The notes: generated by a model not told the origin, from the sequence alone. 64,000 nucleotides of DNA from Donghicola sp041224595 (GCF_041224595.1 NZ_JBGFGN010000162.1:310001-374000); one strand, 5' to 3'. Positions 24,871 through 33,864 are shown, numbered from the stretch's first letter. Made by a program: numbers and translations.

Positions 24871-25167
24871 TTATCTTTCATAATCCCCTTTAGGTTGTCT
24901 ATAATTTTGTACCTGCGTCGCCTTCAAAGCTGTTGATCCGTATGAATTAAGTGCCGAATCCCAGCTATTCAGTTCTTCGTCCGAGAGGCCATACTTCTCT
25001 AAGGCAGATTTACGACTCAGTAGGCCGTGCCGCACTGCCAGAACAACCGCTTCTTTGCGCGAGGCAACCCATCGCAGAGTATTGGCTGGCGGCAGGTCCG
25101 CGTGGCTGAGTACTCGACCATCGGGCAGCGCCACAGTGCGCACGCCCTCTACACGTTTTAGAAACAT
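24871..25167 (-). CDS. sciP: CtrA inhibitor SciP (DUF1153)
   Basis: 98 residues, the size of SciP. The core is typical: LPDGRVLSHADLPPANTLRW, VASRKEAVVLAVRHGLLS (recognition region) and LEKYGLSDEELNSWDSAL. SciP is a helix-turn-helix protein that binds CtrA and blocks its activation of promoters in Caulobacter. Start at 25167 with AAGGGG upstream; a longer in-frame start would run through the divergent mnmA promoter. It is directly upstream of ctrA on the same strand. Confidence 0.9.
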   Translation of the reverse strand: MFLKRVEGVRTVALPDGRVLSHADLPPANTLRWVASRKEAVVLAVRHGLLSRKSALEKYGLSDEELNSWDSALNSYGSTALKATQVQNYRQPKGDYER

Positions 25168-25297
25168 ATCAGTCCCCTTTTTGCTTCCCACACAGGGAAA
25201 ATCGACCAAGGGACTTAATAGGACCTGAAACCGGGTCTTGAGAGTACTGAGGATTTTCATATATTCTGCAGGTTCCAAACCCGCAGGAGTATGCCCC

Positions 25298-26443
25298 ATG
25301 GCGCTGGACAACGGCACCCCGCTCAATTCCCTTGGTTTCGCCAAGCCCCCGTCGGAGACCCGCGTGGTCGTCGCGATGTCGGGCGGCGTGGACAGTTCGG
25401 TTGTGGCCGCGCAGCTTGCCGAAGAAGGCTATGACGTGGTCGGCGTGACCTTGCAGCTGTACGATCACGGGGCAGCGCTGGCGAAAAAGGGCGCGTGCTG
25501 CGCGGGCATCGACATCCACGATGCGCGCCGCGTGGCCGAAAAGATGGGCTTCCCCCATTACGTTCTGGATTATGAGAACATTTTTAAGGATGCGGTGATC
25601 GACGAGTTCGCCGACAGCTATCTGGCTGGCGCGACCCCCGTGCCCTGCATCCGCTGCAACGAGCGTGTGAAGTTCAAAGACCTGCTCGAAACCGCGCGGG
25701 ATTTGGACGCCGACTGCATGGCGACCGGCCACTATATTCAACGCAAAGACGGTGCGAATGGCCCCGAGCTGCACTGCGCCGCCGATGCGAACCGCGATCA
25801 GAGCTATTTCCTGTTCTCGACCACGCCAGAACAGCTGTCCTATCTGCGCTTCCCCTTGGGCCATCTGCCGTCCAAAGACGCGACCCGCGAGTTGGCCGCG
25901 AAGTATGGCCTGAGTGTGGCGGACAAGCCCGACAGTCAGGACATTTGCTTTGTCCCGAACGGCAACTATGCCAGCGTGATCGAAAAGCTGCGCCCCGGTG
26001 CGGCAGAGCCCGGCCAGATCGTTCATGCGGACGGCCGCGTCTTGGGCGAGCATAACGGCGTGATCCACTACACCATCGGCCAGCGTCGCGGCCTTGGGAT
26101 CGGCGGGCTGTCAGAGCCGCTCTATGTGGTCAAGCTGGACGTGGACAAAAAGCAGGTCATCGTTGGCCCCAAAGAGCTGCTGGCCACCCGCAAAGTTCCC
26201 GTGCGCGAGATCAACTGGCTAGGCGACGGTCCGTTCACCGATATGGCCGAACGCGAGATCGCGGTCAAAGTCCGCAGCACCCGCCCGCCCGCGCCTGCAA
26301 TCCTGCGCCCGATCAGCGAGACCGAGGCAGAGGTTGAACTCCTGACCGCCGAAGAAGGCATCAGCCCCGGTCAGGCCTGCGTGTTCTACGATCCTGACAG
26401 CACCCGCATTCTAGGTGGCGGCTGGATTTGGCGCGGATACTGA
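25298..26443 (+). CDS. mnmA: tRNA-specific 2-thiouridylase MnmA
   Basis: 381 residues. PP-loop SGGVDSS at 28-34, catalytic cysteines in PVPCIRCNERVKF and SQDICFVPNGNY, and HYTIGQRRGLGIGG. The enzyme thiolates U34 of tRNAs for Lys, Glu and Gln. AGGAG is 8 nt before the ATG at 25298. Divergent from sciP with 130 bp between them. Confidence 0.95.
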   Translation: MALDNGTPLNSLGFAKPPSETRVVVAMSGGVDSSVVAAQLAEEGYDVVGVTLQLYDHGAALAKKGACCAGIDIHDARRVAEKMGFPHYVLDYENIFKDAVIDEFADSYLAGATPVPCIRCNERVKFKDLLETARDLDADCMATGHYIQRKDGANGPELHCAADANRDQSYFLFSTTPEQLSYLRFPLGHLPSKDATRELAAKYGLSVADKPDSQDICFVPNGNYASVIEKLRPGAAEPGQIVHADGRVLGEHNGVIHYTIGQRRGLGIGGLSEPLYVVKLDVDKKQVIVGPKELLATRKVPVREINWLGDGPFTDMAEREIAVKVRSTRPPAPAILRPISETEAEVELLTAEEGISPGQACVFYDPDSTRILGGGWIWRGY

Positions 26444-26480
26444 TCCTTTGCCACTATCGCGTGGCGCGGTACAGTCAGGC

Positions 26481-27083
26481 ATGACACCCGCGCCCGCCAT
26501 CCTCATCCTTGCTGCCGGAGCATCCTCGCGCATGGGCGAGGCGGACAAGCTCTTGATGAAGCTGGACGGTGTGCCTTGCCTGCGCATAATGGCAGAGAGA
26601 GCCGTCGCGACCGGGATGCGGGTTTTGGTGACCGTCCCAGCGGATCGTCCTGCGCGAGAGGCCGCTCTATCTGGGCTTTCTGTGACAATCGTCCCAGTCC
26701 GAGATGCCGCCGGCGGGATGGGACGTTCCATCGCGGCCGGTGTCTCTGCCCTGCCCCGCGACGTGACTGGCGTCATCATTCAGCCAGCAGATATGCCAGA
26801 GATTACGACCTTGGACCTGCAACTGTTTGCCAAGGCCCACGAAGCACATCCCAACCGGATTTGGCGCGCGATTACCGAAACGGGAAGCCCCGGCCACCCG
26901 GTCCTTTTTCCAGCTGCCCTGTTTAGCGCCCTGACAGCGCTGCGCGGAGATGAGGGCGCACGGTCTGTAATTCAAAACCACGAAAACAATTTACAAGGAA
27001 TTACACTTGGAGGGGAGCGAGCCCGCCTTGATCTAGACACACCTGAGGCGTGGGAACGCTATTTGTCAGATCGCTTGAGGTGA
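26481..27083 (+). CDS. MobA/MocA-like nucleotidyltransferase
   Basis: 200 residues. The GT-A fold NTP-transferase signature ILILAAGASSRMGEADKLLM is at the N-terminus, QPADMPEITTLDL holds the metal-binding Asp, and SPGHPVLFPAALFSAL is the substrate-side block seen in MocA-type proteins. Proteins of this kind add CMP or GMP to the molybdenum cofactor, or serve related pathways. No molybdoenzyme gene is nearby, so the substrate is open. It follows mnmA by 37 bp, and its 3' end overlaps the convergent Hint gene by 25 bp. Confidence 0.8.
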   Translation: MTPAPAILILAAGASSRMGEADKLLMKLDGVPCLRIMAERAVATGMRVLVTVPADRPAREAALSGLSVTIVPVRDAAGGMGRSIAAGVSALPRDVTGVIIQPADMPEITTLDLQLFAKAHEAHPNRIWRAITETGSPGHPVLFPAALFSALTALRGDEGARSVIQNHENNLQGITLGGERARLDLDTPEAWERYLSDRLR

Positions 27084-27775
27084 TCGAGCACATCAGCGCC
27101 ACAGGACTCACGTGCGGGTTCAAAGACCGGACCGCGCAGTGGATCACGACCGGACAGAGCTGACAGCAAATCCTCTCGGACTTGAACTGGCAGAGACCGT
27201 ACAACAGTCGTGTCGGGCCGATAGCTCTCAGTCCACGCGCCATCCGCAAGCAGGATTTCGTGACGCTCCATCAGGACATGCACAAACTCCACCTCGCGCT
27301 GAGGCGCAACGAGGATACCCGCCTGCCCCAGCAAATGACGCGCGGGCACCAACATCTCGGTTGTGGCCAACGGACTGGGAGCAAAACGGCGCGTCAGAAG
27401 CATTTGATGGTCAGGAGACACCAGAAGATCACTCTGTGGTACGCCATTCCCAAGGGCATTTGCCTTGATCAGGATAGGCTGCAAGCGTGCGCCACCGGTT
27501 GACCCGGATAAATTGTACTTACTGTGCCCCACCCAAAGCACCGGACGGAACCCATTGTCTCGGGTCAGCAAAACATCCCCGACGCGCAATTCCTCAACAG
27601 GCCTTGGTCCGTGTCGGGTGGCGATGAGTGACCCCGGCGTAAAGCACGGGACACTGAACGGGGAGGCATAGTCCGGATCATTGGCAAATGAACGCACGGC
27701 GTCGGCCTGCGGCGCCTTGCGCCAGCTGCCGTTGATCCGCACCACATTTTCGCCAGAAGCCTTCATATCCCTCAC
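27059..27775 (-). CDS. Stand-alone Hint-domain protein
   Basis: 238 residues. From Cys44, PCFTPGSLIATRHGPRPVEE opens a Hint (hedgehog/intein, Hint_2) domain; VSPDHQMLLTRRFA carries the conserved His and ERHEILLADGAWTESYRP the second block. Only a short N-terminal leader of about 43 residues precedes it, and no signal peptide is visible. It lacks an intein-type C-terminal His-Asn, so splicing is not expected; N-terminal cleavage at Cys44 is possible. The next gene upstream encodes a large RTX protein ending in the same domain, so this may be a detached copy. The start is GTG at 27775 or ATG at 27766. Confidence 0.8.
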   Translation of the reverse strand: MRDMKASGENVVRINGSWRKAPQADAVRSFANDPDYASPFSVPCFTPGSLIATRHGPRPVEELRVGDVLLTRDNGFRPVLWVGHSKYNLSGSTGGARLQPILIKANALGNGVPQSDLLVSPDHQMLLTRRFAPSPLATTEMLVPARHLLGQAGILVAPQREVEFVHVLMERHEILLADGAWTESYRPDTTVVRSLPVQVREDLLSALSGRDPLRGPVFEPARESCGADVLDHLKRSDK

Positions 27776-27875
27776 ACATCATCGTTCTGCGCGCGTCAGC
27801 GCAGGCTCAATAGACCTGCCGTTAAAATAGGGCACAAATTGGCCCCCTTGCAGGCGGTTATGTGAGATTTTCTTA

Positions 27876-27916
27876 CTAAAAAAGTTAACAGGCGATACCC
27901 ATCGGATACCGCCTGT
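27876..27916 (-). terminator. Rho-independent terminator of the RTX-Hint gene
   Basis: On the minus strand: stem ACAGGCGGTATCC / GGGTATCGCCTGT, loop about 3 nt, then AACTTTTTTAG. Confidence 0.88.
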
Positions 27917-27945
27917 CACCTATTTGGTATGTTCGTTAACGCGAA

Positions 27946-30900
27946 TTAATGAACCAAGAGCTTTGCTTCGTGCTTTTTCAGCGAACGGCGCGCGGCCTCG
28001 AAGTTCTCCAGACCCTTCTGGTTTTTCAACTCGGGGAACAGTTCATAGATCTCGTTCCGCTGCTCTTCGCCGATTCCTTTCAGCGAATAGTCACCAGGCT
28101 GGAAGCTTTCCGACCAGCACCCGTTCGACAGGACAACCTCGTGACGGTCGAACATGAAGTGGATGTAGGTGGTCGAGGGCACGTTCACTTCGTAGACGCC
28201 GCCGGTTCCCAGCAGGTGTTTCGCCGCTGCCAGAACTTCGGGTTCTTCGAAGTAAAGCGAGGTCTTTTCGTTCGCGATCAGCATCCGGTGGTTCGGGCTC
28301 ACCATGATGTCAGTTTCCGGCAAACCATTGCCCAGTGCGCCGGCCTTGATCATGATCGGACGCAGGTGCTTGGAACGCTGCAGATCCTGCGAGGTCACGT
28401 TCTTGGCGCCAACCCAACGGATGCGCTGGATGCCGTTGTCGCGTGTGATCACACGGTCACCAACCTGCAGTTCTTCGACCAGACGCTCGCCCATGGGGGT
28501 CGCGATGACAGTGCCCGGGGTGAAGCACGGGATGATCTTTTCGATCTCTTCGAACTTCAGGGTGCCCGTCACATTGCCAAGGCTGTCGAGGAAGTTGACC
28601 TGACCACTGGTCGAGTCGCCGTCCGCGTCGGTGGTGACATTGCTGAACTGCCACTTACCCAGACCGGTCAGATCCAGAGTATCGTAGTCGTTGCCGCCGG
28701 TACCGCCATCAACGGTGTCGCCCGCGCCGACGCCAGTGAAGGAGTCACGATCGTCGCCGCCTTCTGCATAGTCAGCTTCTGCGTCACCCGGAAGGCCGAG
28801 GTTGATGAGGTCATCACCTTTGCCACCAAACAGCGAGTCTGCGTCGATACCACCGTCGATGGTGTCGTTTCCGTCGCCGCCGTAGATGGTGTCTGCGTCA
28901 TCCGAACCGAAGACAAGGTCGTTGCCTTTGCCCGCATCAACATAGTCGGTGCCGTTGTTAGTGACCAGATCTTCGCTATCGGGAATGTACAGATCATCCG
29001 GCAGGTCAGGTGCAAAACCAGCATAGACGGTGTCGTTGCCGTCGCCCGCAAGAATGGTGTCAGCACCTTCGCCGCCGACGATCAGGTCGTCACCTGCCCC
29101 CGAGTCAACGGAGTCGTTGTCGATGCCAGCCAGAATGGTGTCGTTGCCACTGCCCGAAACGATCGTATCGCGGTCGTCGCCGGTCCAGACGTAGTTGTCG
29201 CCTTCACCTGCGTCGACAAAGTCACGGTCATTCTCGGTGTCGCTGTCCGCGTCGAACAGGCCGGGGTAGCCCAGATCAGGCAGAGCTTCGGTGTCCTGCC
29301 AACCGACCATGATCGAGTCATTGCCGTTGCCACCCAGAACGCTGTCCGCGCCATTGTAGGCGTCAACCGTATCGTTGCCTTCGCCCGCGTCGATGGTGTC
29401 GTCGCCCGAGCCACTGTCGATGTAGTCGTCGCCGTCGCCACCTTCCATGGAGTCGTTGCCGGAGCCGCCACGAACAAGGTCGTCGCCTGCGCCACCCAGA
29501 ACAGTATCGTCGCCCGCACCGCCAGAGACGCTATCCTTGCCGTCACCGCCGTCAACAAAATCGTTGCCGTCTTCGCCGCGCAGGGTGTCGTCGCCGCCTT
29601 CGCCGCGGATCGAGTCATCGCCCGTGCCAGCGCGGACGCTGTCAGCACCGTCGCCCGCGTAGATCGAGTCATTCTCGGACCCACCGGTGATGCTGTCATC
29701 GCCGCCTTCGCCAAAAATCAGATCCTCGCCCGCGCCGCCTTCGATGGTGTCGTCGCCAAGGCCCGAATATACGGTGTCTTTGCCGTCGCCCGCGTCGATC
29801 AGGTCAGCGCCATCAAGGATCACCAAATCCGCATCGTCGATCAGGTCGTCGCCTGCGCCGCCTTCGATGGTGTCGGTGCCGGCGCCGTAAAAGATGGTGT
29901 CGTTGCCGTCGCCGCCGATGACAGAGTCGTCGCCGTCGCCCGAGTCGATCAGGTCGTCATCCGCGCCGCCATCGATGGTGTCATTGCCACCTTCGCCGTA
30001 CAGCGTATCGTCGCCGTCCTCGCCGTAGATCACGTCATCGCCAGAGCCTTCGGTGACGATCGCACTGCCCACATCCGAAGAGGTCTCGTAATGGGCGTTG
30101 TCAAAGGTCGCGCCCGAGGTGCCCAGATCTACAGTAACCTTGACGTCATTGTAGTCTTCGTCACCCAGATTGTACCAATCTTCGAAACCGATTTTCACTG
30201 TGGTTTCGTCAACTTGGCTCAAGCCTTGAGTGTGAAGTTTGCCGTCGCTGTTCAGGCTCAGGTTATCGCCGTAGCCCGAGGACAGGAACTGGCCCTGCTC
30301 GTTGACAATGCCGATACCGACGACGGCACCCTGCGCAACCTCGTAGGAGTAGGTTTTGCCGATGCCGTCGCGGGCATCATCCTCGAGGCACAGGACATTC
30401 GAAATTTTACCGGTCTCGGGGTCGATGGTATAGGCGTAAATCTTGTTGGCCATGGCGGCCGATGCGTCGTCGATCTTGATGGTGACCGGCGAGGTCTCAG
30501 TGGTACCTTGCTTGCTGTCGCCATAGACGATGTCGTTGCCTTCGCCGGCTTCGACAGTGTCATTGCCTGCGCCTGCCAGAACCACGTCATCGTTCAGATC
30601 GCTGTTTGCGAGGATCGCATCCTCGTTGTCGATCATATCGCCTTCGGGGTCGTCGTCATAGTTGACGTCGATCACGTCATTGCCTGAAGTGCCTTCGACA
30701 TATCCGTCGCCGGCGGGATCCTCGCTATCAAAGATCGCGACGTAATCGATCGCGCCTTTGAAGAAGTTCGAGTAATCGCCATCATAATCGCTGTCTTCGC
30801 GGGCGCCAACGGTCCAGCTTTCGCCATCATCGTCGCCGATCTGCATATCGAGACCTGTGACGTTGTGGGTCAGTGTGGTTTCCGTCGCCTCGGTCAGGTT

Positions 30901-31482
30901 CTCGATTTTGAAGGTGCCGCCGGTGTCTTCGTCCCAGGAATAAGAGACGTTGACGACGTCGCCAGCCGAAAAGAAGTGCGCGTCCGTTTCGAGGTAAGCT
31001 TCTTTGCCATCATCGGTGTGCGAGACATAGACGCGACCATCCGAGGTCACACCCATTTCGAAGTAACCTTCGGGGGCGTTCTTTTCGCCGCCATCGGCGT
31101 CCTCATACTCGCCGCGCGAGATCAGAACGTTCAAGCCGTCCTTGCAGTCCTTGAAAGAGTCCTGCGTGAACTGAATTTCGATTGTGCCCTGATCCAGATC
31201 GAACGGGTCGTCATTCCCTTCGACCGTCATATACTGGTCGTGACCATCAAGCTTCAGCTGTCCGTCTTTGACGCATGCGCCGCCGAACAGTTTGCCGTCC
31301 TGCGTTTCGTTGTCAGCGGTCCCAGTGTCTGGCGTGTAATGATTGGAACTCGAGAGGAAATCCCACAGACCGATCAGGCCTTCGGAGTTTCCGTCGGTGT
31401 AGTTTTCGGCAGAAGAACCATCATGCTCGGAGGAGTGCTTTTTCTCCCATTCCGACCACGAGCCGTACTTATAAAACGTCAT
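27946..31482 (-). CDS. Large secreted RTX protein with LamG-like, DUF4114-like and C-terminal Hint domains
   Basis: 1178 very acidic residues. Order: LamG/concanavalin-like domain (about 35-255), a short RTX block (262-322), a DUF4114-like domain (about 330-455, IGFEDWYNLGDEDYNDV), a long array of calcium-binding nonapeptides of type GGxGxDxxx (about 478-925), then a Hint domain from Cys986 (CFTPGTVIATPMGERLVEEL, VSPNHRML, DRHEVVLSNGCWSESF). There is no N-terminal signal peptide; RTX proteins leave by type I secretion, though no transporter gene is in the window. The Hint domain may release or attach the N-terminal part. AGGAG precedes the ATG. The repeats also make a long antisense frame that is not a gene. 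Confidence 0.9.
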   Translation of the reverse strand: MTFYKYGSWSEWEKKHSSEHDGSSAENYTDGNSEGLIGLWDFLSSSNHYTPDTGTADNETQDGKLFGGACVKDGQLKLDGHDQYMTVEGNDDPFDLDQGTIEIQFTQDSFKDCKDGLNVLISRGEYEDADGGEKNAPEGYFEMGVTSDGRVYVSHTDDGKEAYLETDAHFFSAGDVVNVSYSWDEDTGGTFKIENLTEATETTLTHNVTGLDMQIGDDDGESWTVGAREDSDYDGDYSNFFKGAIDYVAIFDSEDPAGDGYVEGTSGNDVIDVNYDDDPEGDMIDNEDAILANSDLNDDVVLAGAGNDTVEAGEGNDIVYGDSKQGTTETSPVTIKIDDASAAMANKIYAYTIDPETGKISNVLCLEDDARDGIGKTYSYEVAQGAVVGIGIVNEQGQFLSSGYGDNLSLNSDGKLHTQGLSQVDETTVKIGFEDWYNLGDEDYNDVKVTVDLGTSGATFDNAHYETSSDVGSAIVTEGSGDDVIYGEDGDDTLYGEGGNDTIDGGADDDLIDSGDGDDSVIGGDGNDTIFYGAGTDTIEGGAGDDLIDDADLVILDGADLIDAGDGKDTVYSGLGDDTIEGGAGEDLIFGEGGDDSITGGSENDSIYAGDGADSVRAGTGDDSIRGEGGDDTLRGEDGNDFVDGGDGKDSVSGGAGDDTVLGGAGDDLVRGGSGNDSMEGGDGDDYIDSGSGDDTIDAGEGNDTVDAYNGADSVLGGNGNDSIMVGWQDTEALPDLGYPGLFDADSDTENDRDFVDAGEGDNYVWTGDDRDTIVSGSGNDTILAGIDNDSVDSGAGDDLIVGGEGADTILAGDGNDTVYAGFAPDLPDDLYIPDSEDLVTNNGTDYVDAGKGNDLVFGSDDADTIYGGDGNDTIDGGIDADSLFGGKGDDLINLGLPGDAEADYAEGGDDRDSFTGVGAGDTVDGGTGGNDYDTLDLTGLGKWQFSNVTTDADGDSTSGQVNFLDSLGNVTGTLKFEEIEKIIPCFTPGTVIATPMGERLVEELQVGDRVITRDNGIQRIRWVGAKNVTSQDLQRSKHLRPIMIKAGALGNGLPETDIMVSPNHRMLIANEKTSLYFEEPEVLAAAKHLLGTGGVYEVNVPSTTYIHFMFDRHEVVLSNGCWSESFQPGDYSLKGIGEEQRNEIYELFPELKNQKGLENFEAARRSLKKHEAKLLVH

Positions 31483-32258
31483 CTCTCTTACTCCTGTCCG
31501 GCGCGTCTGGCCGTAGCGTCAACAAGAGCCCACAGAGGTTCTGCTCGAACCACAATGTCGCTTTCAACGTCCAAGGTGTAAGAGATCGTTCGCAAAACCT
31601 GACGGTTTGCGGTGCCCCAGCAAGGAGGACAAGTTTACTCGTTACGCCTTCCACTTCCCCTGCCAGAACAAGTTCAGACAGCAGTTGCTACTCAGTCAAA
31701 AGCGCCATCCCCCCAGATGGGCACTTCTTTGGGATACATCGCACCTACCCTTAAGACAAAGAGAAAATTCGAAATGGTTAGTACTCCCACCCCTTCTTTC
31801 GGCCCCAAACCTGCCTTTTTTCCGCCATATTTGCCCGATTTTCGCCTTTTTGTTTCTCATAGTGATCCAATGATGCACGCGCAGAAACCGAAGAGATCCA
31901 CTTTTAGCTATAATTTACTGGGTTTTGCACGAATTCACGGAGTATCATCAAAACGTGAACGTTTCTGGTCCCGAATAAATTTAGTTTTTTTGTGAAAAGT
32001 TTATGCACAGGGGACGACGCCCACTTTCAGCCACATTCGTAAGTATGGATCTTTCGACACTTTCACGGAATTTCGTCCGTTTTACCGGCTTTCGAACTAG
32101 CGCCCTCTCCGAATCACGCGCGGTTTCAAGTGGTTAATTCTCGAAAGTATGGGGTTGCAGAATGCAAGCCGCACTGCGGCACTGCAAATGCAGAACACAG
32201 CTGCAAGAGCGCGGGTGATCCCTGCAAACTCTGCTTCATCAATGTCATTGAGAAACTG
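31483..32258. other. Long AT-rich leader/intergenic region
   Basis: About 776 bp upstream of the RTX gene and downstream of tRNA-Leu, both on the minus strand. Its centre (31780-32110) is strongly A+T rich. Short frames on both strands look like nothing known. One DnaA-box-like TTATGCACA lies at 32001-32009. It probably holds the promoter and control region of the RTX gene; no gene is seen. Confidence 0.45.
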
Positions 32259-32344
32259 TGGTGCCTAAGGTGGGACTCGAACCCACACGATGTTGCCATC
32301 GGGGGATTTTGAATCCCCTGCGTCTACCATTCCGCCACTCAGGC
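32259..32344 (-). tRNA. tRNA-Leu (anticodon CAA)
   Basis: On the minus strand: acceptor GCCTGAG pairs with CTTAGGC followed by A and an encoded CCA; the anticodon arm GGGGA-TTCAAAA-TCCCC gives anticodon CAA; a long variable arm (CGATG / CATCG) marks a class II tRNA; the T arm is GTGGG-TTCGAGT-CCCAC. Length 86 nt with CCA. Confidence 0.96.
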
Positions 32345-32463
32345 AGGCACTGTGAGGGACTGACTAGCCCAACCAATCGGCAGGGACAAGACCCAACCCG
32401 CATATCAGGCACTGAAAAGCGCACGACACGTCAGCATTATTGACCGCCGCCACGCAGCGTGGA

Positions 32464-33075
32464 ATGTCTGACGCGATTTCAGCAGGAGTAAGACCGATTA
32501 TACGTCGACTTTATGATTGGACGATGGGACTCGCCGACCATCCTCGCGCACTTTGGGCACTGGCGATTGTCTCTTTCGTCGAAAGCTCGTTTTTCCCTAT
32601 TCCCCCAGACGTCATCATGATCCCCATGATCCTTGCCCGCCCCAGCCGCGCTTGGCTGATCGCGGGCGTCGCTCTGATCAGCTCGATCCTGGGCGGTCTG
32701 TTTGGCTATGCGATTGGGGCCTTCGCATTCGAAACCGTTGGCCAGCCCATTCTTGCGGCACTTGGCAAGGCCGACGCGATGGAGGCGTTCAACGTCCGCT
32801 TCAATGACATGGGCTTCTGGGCCGTGCTGATCGCGGGCATGACCCCCTTCCCTTACAAGGTCATTACCATCATGTCCGGCTGGACCGGCATGCCACTGGC
32901 GACCTTTATGGTCAGCTCTCTCTTGGCGCGCGGCATCCGCTTCTTCCTTGTCGCCGCGCTGCTCAAGCAATTCGGCGCACCAATCCGTGATTTCATCGAG
33001 AAGCGGCTCGGCATTATGTTCGCGCTGTTTCTTGCCGTGCTGATCGGCGGCTTCTACGTGGTAAAGTTCCTATGA
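32464..33075 (+). CDS. YqaA/DedA-family inner-membrane protein
   Basis: About 200 residues with four or five hydrophobic helices and the SNARE-associated/DedA signature FVESSFFPIPPDVIMIP. The glycine-rich GYAIGAFAF and TPFPYKVITI follow the YqaA pattern. Members of this superfamily are implicated in lipid scrambling and envelope homeostasis. The start is uncertain: the ATG at 32464 lacks a ribosome-binding site, while an AGGAG at 32484-32488 is 8 nt before an in-frame ATT (32497), next to the RRLYDW at which homologous proteins usually begin. It overlaps dsbB by 4 bp (ATGA). Confidence 0.82.
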   Translation: MSDAISAGVRPIIRRLYDWTMGLADHPRALWALAIVSFVESSFFPIPPDVIMIPMILARPSRAWLIAGVALISSILGGLFGYAIGAFAFETVGQPILAALGKADAMEAFNVRFNDMGFWAVLIAGMTPFPYKVITIMSGWTGMPLATFMVSSLLARGIRFFLVAALLKQFGAPIRDFIEKRLGIMFALFLAVLIGGFYVVKFL

Positions 33076-33539
33076 CCCAACGCTCTCTCATCGCTCTGGC
33101 TGCTTTCGGCTCGCTGGCCATTTTGCTTGGCGCTTTTGCCTTCCAGTATATCGGAGGCTACCCGCCCTGCGCCATGTGCCTGTGGCAACGCTGGCCCCAT
33201 GCGGCCGCGATCGCGCTTGGTGTGGTGGGAGTGCTGTTTCCCGCGTCGTTCATCGCATGGCTCGGCGCATTGGCGGCGGCCATCACCAGCGGCCTCGGCG
33301 TCTATCACACAGGGGTCGAGCAGAAATGGTGGCAAGGGCCCACAAGCTGCACTGGATCAGGTGATGCGCTGTCCGGCCTGACGGGCACTGACCTGCTAAG
33401 CCTTGACGGACCCACCGGCGTCGTCATGTGCGACGAGATCGTCTGGGATCTGTTCGGCATCTCCATGGCTGGCTACAACGCCATCTTCTCGGCGCTGTTC
33501 GTGCTGATCTGGATCGCCGCTGCGCGCAGCAAATACTGA
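33072..33539 (+). CDS. dsbB: Disulfide bond formation protein DsbB
   Basis: 155 residues with four transmembrane helices. The first periplasmic loop has the redox pair in PPCAMCLWQR; the second has Cys in TSCTGSGD and VVMCDEIVWD. DsbB reoxidises DsbA using ubiquinone. The gene starts inside the yqaA-like stop codon and the two form an operon. A GC-rich hairpin follows at 33563. Confidence 0.92.
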   Translation: MTQRSLIALAAFGSLAILLGAFAFQYIGGYPPCAMCLWQRWPHAAAIALGVVGVLFPASFIAWLGALAAAITSGLGVYHTGVEQKWWQGPTSCTGSGDALSGLTGTDLLSLDGPTGVVMCDEIVWDLFGISMAGYNAIFSALFVLIWIAAARSKY

Positions 33540-33562
33540 CACTCTCTATACAGAGACAACAG

Positions 33563-33587
33563 AGGCGGCCCACCCAAGGCCGCCTTT
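33563..33587. terminator. Hairpin between convergent dsbB and usg
   Basis: AGGCGGCC / GGCCGCCT stem with a 7-nt loop; the U tract is poor (TTTGG), so it may work as a bidirectional but weak terminator. Confidence 0.5.
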
Positions 33588-33594
33588 GGCATGT

Positions 33595-33864
33595 TTAGTG
33601 GATGCGGAATTCGCCCACGATCTGTTGCCAATCGGTCGGGCTCAGCAATTTACGGTGGGCAAAGCGGACCGTGTGCAGCTTGCCCTCGATCTCCCGTTCC
33701 CAGAATTCGATGAACTCGAACATCTTTGGGTAATCGGGGGCCAAGTCATACTCCTGCCACACAAACGTGTTCAGTACGGACGTGTAATCAGGCATGCGGT
33801 AAATCATCTCGGCGGTGGTCAAGCCGTAGCCCTTTAACAGCAGTTCAGTCTCACTCTTTTCCAT
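33595..33864 (-). CDS. usg: Usg family protein
   Basis: 89 residues: LKGYGLTTAEMIYRMPDY, FVWQEYDLAPDYPKMFEFIEFW, EREIEGKLHTVRFAHRKLL, ending GEFRIH. This is the alphaproteobacterial Usg protein, named from its place upstream of trp genes in some species; its biochemical role is unknown. AGGAG precedes the ATG. Divergent from gyrA with about 195 bp between. Confidence 0.85.
   Translation of the reverse strand: MEKSETELLLKGYGLTTAEMIYRMPDYTSVLNTFVWQEYDLAPDYPKMFEFIEFWEREIEGKLHTVRFAHRKLLSPTDWQQIVGEFRIH

Noticed and set aside
28700..30050. Dense short repeats that could suggest a CRISPR or satellite array
   Set aside because: The repeats are about 27-bp coding units for RTX nonapeptides, varied and in frame, with no spacer structure.
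27949..30687. 912-codon open frame on the plus strand
   Set aside because: It is exactly antisense to the RTX repeat array; the periodic repeats keep the opposite strand free of stops. No domain, and the minus-strand frame is clearly the gene.
32259..32344. tRNA-Leu as an attachment site for an integrated element
   Set aside because: No integrase gene and no repeat of the tRNA 3' end were found nearby.
32130..32443. Two small plus-strand frames containing RWDSNP or VGLEPT
   Set aside because: These are the usual false frames across the antisense of a tRNA-Leu gene.
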